Part shown: in pieces, positions 1 through 5,147 of the stretch | Numbering within the stretch: the first letter of the stretch is position 1 | Layout of the letters: every line of letters starts with the position of its first letter | Assembly (NCBI GenBank): GCA_021805485.1 | Contig: JAJZFF010000623.1 | Location: 1-5,147, forward strand | Direction of reading: 5' to 3' | Length of the DNA: 5,147 bases | From: Pseudomonadota bacterium | GTDB lineage: Bacteria > Pseudomonadota > Alphaproteobacteria > Acetobacterales > Acetobacteraceae | The notes under the pieces: generated by a model | Told to the model about the DNA's origin: nothing | What the model saw: the letters and a program-made list of their open reading frames with translations, nothing else | Databases searched by the model: none | Translations under genes and position numbers: made by a program

Positions 1-1617
<1,617 letters not shown>

Positions 1618-1653
1618 ACATCGCCGCAAGCCGCGTCAACGCCCATCCATTCA

Positions 1654-1665
1654 GGACCATGGCGG
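1654..1665 (+). repeat. 12-bp direct repeat GGACCATGGCGG, copy 1
   Basis: This is an exact copy of 1798-1809, 144 bases upstream of it. The identity stops at both ends (A versus C before, T versus A after). The second copy spans the nuoA start codon. The repeat could be a remnant of a short duplication or a coincidence. Confidence 0.45.
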
Positions 1666-1692
1666 TCGGAAATCGTTGCCAGTACGACTCGC

Positions 1693-1722
1693 TTGACAGG
1701 CGCGGTCACAATAGTGTCAGAT
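1693..1722 (+). promoter_or_regulatory. Candidate sigma-70-type promoter for the nuo operon
   Basis: A perfect TTGACA -35 hexamer lies at 1693-1698. The best -10 candidate is TCAGAT at 1717-1722 with an 18-base spacer, which matches the consensus weakly. Transcription would then start near 1728-1730 and give a leader of about 75 bases before the nuoA ATG at 1803. The position directly upstream of the first gene of a tight operon supports the call. The weak -10 leaves doubt. Confidence 0.5.
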
Positions 1723-1727
1723 TGTGA
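1706..1727. promoter_or_regulatory. Inverted repeat TCACAAT-N8-ATTGTGA, possible operator
   Basis: Two perfect 7-base arms (1706-1712 and 1721-1727) flank an 8-base centre and cover the presumed -10 region just downstream of TTGACA. This is where a repressor site would block RNA polymerase. The arms point the opposite way from a CRP site (TGTGA-N6-TCACA), so CRP is not supported. No regulator can be named. A dyad of this size could occur by chance in a stretch this long, so the role is inferred from position only. Confidence 0.35.
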
Positions 1728-1745
1728 GGAAAGGTTTTGTCGTCT

Positions 1746-1761
1746 TGCGGCTCGAGCCGCA
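1746..1761. promoter_or_regulatory. Perfect 16-bp palindrome in the nuoA leader
   Basis: TGCGGCTCGAGCCGCA is its own reverse complement across all 16 bases. It lies between the presumed transcription start and the nuoA ATG, ending 41 bases before that codon. As DNA it could be a dimeric regulator site. As RNA it could fold into a six-pair GC-rich stem with a UCGA loop. No T-run follows it, so it is not a simple terminator. The function is unknown. Confidence 0.4.
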
Positions 1762-1797
1762 CTCGCTGGTTCGAGAAACGCCTGCCGGGATGGACAC

Positions 1798-1809
1798 GGA
1801 CCATGGCGG
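1798..1809 (+). repeat. 12-bp direct repeat GGACCATGGCGG, copy 2, over the nuoA start
   Basis: This is the second copy of the repeat at 1654-1665. Its ATG (1803-1805) is the chosen nuoA start codon. The ATG inside the first copy opens only a 22-codon frame. Confidence 0.45.
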
Positions 1810-2201
1810 ATAACGCCCATTACTGGGTATTGCTGGTCTACACCTTTGTCGTGATCGCTCTGGTCGCGGGTATGATCGGCGTGTCCCATTTCCTCGGCCA
1901 GCGGCACCTGAAACGGGCCACCATCGAACCGTTCGAATCCGGCATCGTCACCGTCGGCTACGCCCGCTTCCGGCTTCCCGTGCAATTCTATCTCATCGCG
2001 ATGTTCTTCGTGATCTTCGATCTCGAAGCCGCCTATCTCTACGCCTGGGCCACCGCCGTCCATGCCGCCGGATGGACCGGCTATGTCGTGATCGCGGTCT
2101 TCATCCTCGCCCTGCTCGCCGCGCTCGCCTATCTGTGGCGCGCCGGCGCGCTCGAATGGGGGCCAAAGCCCCGCGCGCTTGCGATAGTGCGGAGGCGCTG
2201 A
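1803..2201 (+). CDS. nuoA: NADH-quinone oxidoreductase subunit A (NuoA)
   Basis: NuoA is a small membrane subunit of complex I (the ND3 equivalent), located where the quinone-binding arm meets the membrane arm. The 132-residue product has three hydrophobic segments (about residues 8-32, 59-86 and 94-112). The loop after the first holds PFESG (43-47). The second holds FFVIFDLEA with the conserved acidic pair Asp73 and Glu75, matching E. coli Asp79 and Glu81. ATG 1803 is chosen because homology begins there (Ala-His-Tyr-Trp matches the start of the E. coli protein). An in-frame TTG at 1737 has GAGGA (1726-1730) six bases upstream, but it would add 22 residues unlike NuoA and would sit almost at the presumed transcript start. 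A purine-rich GGGATGG at 1787-1793 can serve the ATG. nuoB begins 4 bases after the stop. Confidence 0.95.
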   Translation: MADNAHYWVLLVYTFVVIALVAGMIGVSHFLGQRHLKRATIEPFESGIVTVGYARFRLPVQFYLIAMFFVIFDLEAAYLYAWATAVHAAGWTGYVVIAVFILALLAALAYLWRAGALEWGPKPRALAIVRRR

Positions 2202-2205
2202 CGCC

Positions 2206-2901
2206 ATGCGCTTCACATTCGGCAAAGGCGCGACGGGACAACAGCTCTCCACGACCGCGCCTCTTCTCCGCGGCCTCGGCACAGCCGGCCAGCCGGCCGC
2301 CCCATCCCCCGGCGGCGGCACCTTCACCGATGCGGTGCGCCGCAACGTGGCCCTCGGCCGGCTGGAAGACATGGTGGCCTGGGGCCGCAAATATTCGATC
2401 TGGCCGTTCAATTTCGGCCTCTCCTGCTGCTATGTCGAAATGGCGACGGCCTTCACCAGCAAGTTCGACATCGCCCGCTTCGGCTCGGAAGTGCTGCGCG
2501 CCACCCCGCGCGAGGCCGACCTGATCGTCATCTCCGGTACCGTGTTCGTGAAGATGGCGCCCGTCATCAAGTATCTCTACGACCAGATGCTGGAGCCGCG
2601 CTGGGTGATCTCGATGGGCGCCTGCGCCAATTCCGGCGGGATGTACGACATCTATGCCGTCGTCCAGGGTGCCGACAGTTTCCTGCCCGTCGATGTCTAT
2701 GTCCCCGGCTGTCCGCCCCGGCCGGACGCGCTGCTCGAAGGGCTGATGCTGCTGCAGAACTCGATCGGTTCCGAGCGCCGGCCGCTCAGCTGGCTGGTCG
2801 GTCCCAACGGCGCCGAGAAGATCGAGCGGCCCAGCTTCCGCGATCTCAAACACCAGGAGAGGCAAGCGGCCGGCAGCCTCCCCACGCCGGACAGCGTTTA
2901 G
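2206..2901 (+). CDS. nuoB: NADH-quinone oxidoreductase subunit B (NuoB)
   Basis: NuoB (the PSST equivalent) carries 4Fe-4S cluster N2, the last electron carrier before quinone, and lines part of the quinone pocket. The 231-residue product keeps all four cluster ligands: Cys74 and Cys75 in GLSCCYVEM, Cys140 in [12 protein letters not shown], and Cys169 in PGCPPRP. They are each exactly 11 residues later than in E. coli (63, 64, 129, 158). The extra length is in the N-terminal tail, which is rich in Gly, Ala, Pro and Thr before [13 protein letters not shown] (59-71). The SERRPLSW motif near the C-terminus is also conserved. GGAGG at 2191-2195, inside the end of nuoA, lies 10 bases before the ATG. 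The 4-base gap to nuoA indicates coupled translation. Confidence 0.97.
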   Translation: MRFTFGKGATGQQLSTTAPLLRGLGTAGQPAAPSPGGGTFTDAVRRNVALGRLEDMVAWGRKYSIWPFNFGLSCCYVEMATAFTSKFDIARFGSEVLRATPREADLIVISGTVFVKMAPVIKYLYDQMLEPRWVISMGACANSGGMYDIYAVVQGADSFLPVDVYVPGCPPRPDALLEGLMLLQNSIGSERRPLSWLVGPNGAEKIERPSFRDLKHQERQAAGSLPTPDSV

Positions 2902-2911
2902 GGAGGGCGGG

Positions 2912-4673
2912 ATGCTGACGGAATTCAACAGCATCCCCGCCACAGAGGCCGAACAGGGTATCGTGTCCGACCTGGTCCGCACGCTCGGGCCGATCTCCTT
3001 CACCCTGCAGCAGACCGCCGACCGGATCCCGACCATCTGGATCGATCGCGACATCGTGCACGCCGTGCTCCGGCACCTGCGCGACGGTGCGACAAGGCGC
3101 TTCCAGATGCTCTACGACCTCACCGCGATCGACGAACGCCAGCGCGTCCACCGCGATGGCCTGCCGAAATCCGATTTCACCCTCGTCTATCACCTCGTCT
3201 CCTTCGAGCGGAACGACGATGTCCGCGTCAAGGTCCCGCTCGCCGAGGGCGCGCTCGAGGTGCAGAGCATCGCGGATATCTGGCCCAACGCCAACTGGTA
3301 CGAACGCGAGGTCTGGGACATGTTCGGCATCGGCTTCGCCGGCCACCCGACCCTGTTCCGCATCCTCACGCCGCCGACCTGGACCGGCCATCCGCTGCGC
3401 AAGGACTACATCGCCCGCGCCACCGAAATGGGCCCCTACATCCTCACCGAGGAGAAGGAACGCGCCGAACAGGAGGCGCTGCGCTTCAACCCCGAGGCCT
3501 GGGGCATGAAGCGGCACAGCGAGAACTCCGACTTCATGTTCCTCAATCTCGGCCCCAACCACCCGAGCGTCCACGGCGTGTTCCGCATCATCCTCCAGCT
3601 CGAGGGCGAGGAAATCGTCGACGCCGTGCCCGAGATCGGCTTTCATCACCGCGGCGCCGAGAAGATGGCCGAGCGCCAGTCCTGGCACACCTACATCCCC
3701 TATACCGACCGCATCGACTATCTCGGCGGCGTGATGAACAACTTCCCCTACGTGATGGCGGTCGAGCGCCTCGCGGGGATCGAGGTGCCGTCCCGCGCGC
3801 AGATGATCCGCATCATGCTCGCCGAGCTGTTCCGCATCGCGAGCCATCTCGTGTTCTACGGCACCATGTCGCAGGATGTCGGCCAGCTTTCGCCGGTCTT
3901 CTACATGTTCTCCGACCGCGAGCGGGTGTTCCAGATCATCGAGGCGATCTGCGGCTTCCGCATGCATCCCGCCTGGTTCCGCATCGGCGGCGTCGCGGCG
4001 GACCTGCCGCAGGGCTGGGACCGGATGATCCGCGACTATCTCGGCTACCAGTCGAAGCGGCTCGATGAATACGACAAGCTCGTCATGCGCAACCGCCTCT
4101 TCAAGGCCCGCACGATCGGCGTCGGCGCCTACACGCTGGAGGAAGCGCTGGACTGGGGCGTGACCGGCCCCGGCCTGCGCGCCTGCGGCCTCGGCTGGGA
4201 CTATCGCCGCCAGCGCCCCTATTCCGGATACGACCAGCTCGAGTTCGACATTCCGATCTGCCACAACGGCGACTGTTACGACCGCGTGGTGGTGCATATC
4301 GAGGAAATCCGCCAGAGCCTGCGCATCATCCGCCAGTGCCTCGATAACATGCCGCCCGGCCCCTACAAGTCCGACCACCGGCTGACGACGCCGCCGCTCA
4401 AGGAGCGGACGATGCAGGACATCGAAACCCTCATCACCCATTTCCTCAATGTCAGCTGGGGGCCCGTGCTGCCGCCCGGCGAGGCGATGGTCAGCATCGA
4501 GGCGACCAAGGGCATCAATGGCTATTACCTCGTCGCCGACGGCGACACCGTCTCCTACCGCACCCGCATCCGCACCGCAGATGATCCCGCTGATCAGCCG
4601 CGGCGCCTATGTCGCCGACCTGATCGCGATCATCGGCAGCATCGATTTCGTGATGGCCGATGTCGACCGCTGA
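2912..4673 (+). CDS. nuoC: NADH-quinone oxidoreductase subunit C/D fusion (NuoCD), frameshifted near the 3' end
   Basis: NuoCD fuses the 30-kDa and 49-kDa subunits of the peripheral arm, as in E. coli. The start ATG has GGGAGG (2901-2906) five bases upstream. The NuoC part covers roughly residues 20-200, with [14 protein letters not shown] (129-142) and GHPLRKDY (159-166). The NuoD part begins near [15 protein letters not shown] (208-222). His221 and Tyr270 (in DRIDY) align with the quinone-contacting His38 and Tyr87 of Thermus Nqo4, and [13 protein letters not shown] (348-360) is intact. Homology in this frame stops at SYRTRIRT (Thr555, codon 4574-4576). It resumes as QMIPLISRG in the next frame at 4578 and ends with the typical DVDR at TGA 4671-4673. 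Six conserved residues, Pro-Ser-Phe-x-His-Leu, are missing between. Read as it stands, the product is 621 residues, ends at 4777 and has a foreign 66-residue tail. The gene is probably non-functional unless this is a sequence error. Confidence 0.93.
4574..4580 (+). other. Frameshift junction in nuoCD (apparent ~17-bp deletion)
   Basis: The bases ACC-G-CAG join codon Thr555 (4574-4576) to Gln (4578-4580) of the next frame with one extra G. NuoD proteins normally read Arg-Thr-Pro-Ser-Phe-x-His-Leu-Gln here. Restoring six codons while keeping the G as the last base of the Leu codon needs 17 bases, and 17 leaves remainder 2 on division by 3, which is what the observed frame change requires. No slippery heptamer is visible, and recoding could not restore the lost residues. 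Confidence 0.85.
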
Positions 4674-5147
4674 ACACAGCCCGGCGTCCGCACCGCTCGA
4701 TGCCGCCCTGCGCGAGACGATCGCGACCTTTCTGCGCGAGTCCGAAACCCCGCGCGCCGCCGGCATCGATGCGCTGAAGGCGGTGCAGAAGCGTCACGGC
4801 CATGTCTCGGACGACCATCTCGCCGAAGTGGCCGCCCTGCTCGGCATGACACCCGCCGAGCTCGACGGTGTCGCCACCTTCTACAACCTGATCTTCCGCC
4901 GTCCCGTGGGCCGCCACGTCATCCTGCTGTGCGACAGCGTGGCCTGCTGGGTGATGGGCGCCACCGCCGCGCGCAACCTGCTGCGCCAGCGCCTCGGCAT
5001 CGAGCCGGGGGAAACCACGCCGGACGGCCGCTTCACCCTCCTGCCGATCGTCTGCCTCGGCTGCTGCGACCGCGCCCCGGCGATGATGATCGGCGACGAC
5101 CTGCACGGCAACCTCACCCCCGAGCGGATCGACGCGATCCTGGAGCA
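4660..5147 (+). CDS. nuoE: NADH-quinone oxidoreductase subunit E (NuoE), missing its last few codons
   Basis: NuoE (the 24-kDa subunit, thioredoxin-like 2Fe-2S family) holds cluster N1a beside NuoF in the NADH-oxidising module. 162 codons are visible; E. coli NuoE has about 166 residues, so only a short end is cut off. An N-terminal helical region ([17 protein letters not shown], 31-47) leads to [18 protein letters not shown] (70-87). The cluster ligands are Cys91 and Cys96 in CDSVAC, and Cys132 and Cys136 in CLGCCD. Cys135 is an additional cysteine where E. coli has Asn. ATG 4660 is the first possible start, because an in-frame TGA lies at 4651-4653. It overlaps the true nuoCD end by 14 bases and has only a weak Shine-Dalgarno-like TGATGG, so translation probably depends on coupling to nuoCD. 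nuoF is expected next. Confidence 0.96.
   Translation, partial: MSTAEHSPASAPLDAALRETIATFLRESETPRAAGIDALKAVQKRHGHVSDDHLAEVAALLGMTPAELDGVATFYNLIFRRPVGRHVILLCDSVACWVMGATAARNLLRQRLGIEPGETTPDGRFTLLPIVCLGCCDRAPAMMIGDDLHGNLTPERIDAILE

Larger units (their letters stand above)
1618..1802. other. Intergenic region between the ATPase gene and nuoA; nuo promoter region
   Basis: This 185-base stretch is the only gene-free part of the window. It holds a TTGACA box, two dyads and a 12-bp direct repeat, each listed separately. I see no stem followed by a T-run that would make a clear Rho-independent terminator for the ATPase gene, so read-through or Rho-dependent ending remains possible. A 22-codon ATG frame at 1659-1727 has no usable Shine-Dalgarno spacing and is not called as a gene. 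Confidence 0.8.

Noticed and set aside
1659..1727. 22-codon ATG frame as a leader peptide upstream of nuoA
   Set aside because: Its AGGA is only two bases from the ATG, and most of it lies upstream of the predicted transcription start.
1706..1727. CRP/FNR-type binding site at the nuo promoter
   Set aside because: The arms are in the reverse order and spacing from TGTGA-N6-TCACA, and there is no TTGAT-N4-ATCAA match.
1737..1802. TTG 1737 as the nuoA start, giving 22 more residues
   Set aside because: GAGGA is well spaced upstream, but the extra residues do not resemble NuoA, and the codon would lie within a few bases of the presumed transcript start.
2846..4441. Long open frame of 531 codons on the - strand opposite nuoCD and the end of nuoB
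   Set aside because: Its composition (rich in Ala, His, Asp, Glu and Arg) is typical of an antisense shadow of a GC-rich gene. The + strand encodes recognisable NuoB and NuoCD throughout.
4574..4580. Programmed ribosomal frameshift in nuoCD
   Set aside because: No slippery heptamer or obvious stimulatory structure is seen, and skipping the G would still leave six conserved residues missing. A deletion explains the data better.
4449..4673. A separate 74-codon gene between nuoCD and nuoE
   Set aside because: Its second half is the displaced NuoD C-terminus (QMIPLISRG to DVDR). Its first half is out-of-frame nuoCD sequence. It is a product of the frameshift, not a gene.

Overview
The window is GC-rich (about two-thirds G+C by eye), and every gene in it reads on the + strand. 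It holds the 3' part of a P2-type cation-transporting P-type ATPase gene. A 185-base intergenic region follows, and then the first four genes of a proton-pumping NADH:quinone oxidoreductase (complex I) operon in the order nuoA-nuoB-nuoCD-nuoE. The last gene runs off the right edge a few codons before its expected end. The fused nuoCD gene and the close similarity of all four proteins to the Escherichia coli type point to a proteobacterium carrying an E. coli-type Nuo. The base composition would fit a high-GC alphaproteobacterium, for example one like the Acetobacteraceae, but this placement is an inference and no taxonomic marker is present.

Layout: 1-1617, P-type ATPase, cut by the left edge just after the DKTGTLT phosphorylation motif. 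1618-1802, the only non-coding stretch; it carries a TTGACA -35 element, an inverted repeat TCACAAT-N8-ATTGTGA across the -10 region, a perfect 16-bp palindrome in the presumed leader, and a 12-bp direct repeat whose second copy covers the nuoA start codon. 1803-2201 nuoA, 2206-2901 nuoB, 2912-4673 nuoCD, 4660-5147 nuoE (partial). Gaps of 4 and 10 bases and a 14-base overlap show one transcription unit with coupled translation.

How the genes work together: NuoE, with NuoF and NuoG (expected downstream), forms the NADH-oxidising module. NuoB and NuoCD form the connecting arm that carries the N2 cluster and most of the quinone pocket. NuoA is a small membrane subunit at the junction with the proton-pumping arm. 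The ATPase is probably a separate unit upstream.

The main anomaly is in nuoCD. About 17 bases appear to be missing at 4576/4578, which removes the conserved Pro-Ser-Phe-x-His-Leu segment and shifts the frame. The correct C-terminus is still readable in the next frame and ends at 4673, while the shifted frame runs on to 4777 across the start of nuoE. Either this nuo operon is damaged or the sequence has a local error. I found no RNA genes, mobile elements or CRISPR arrays, and I see no sign of a previously undescribed system.
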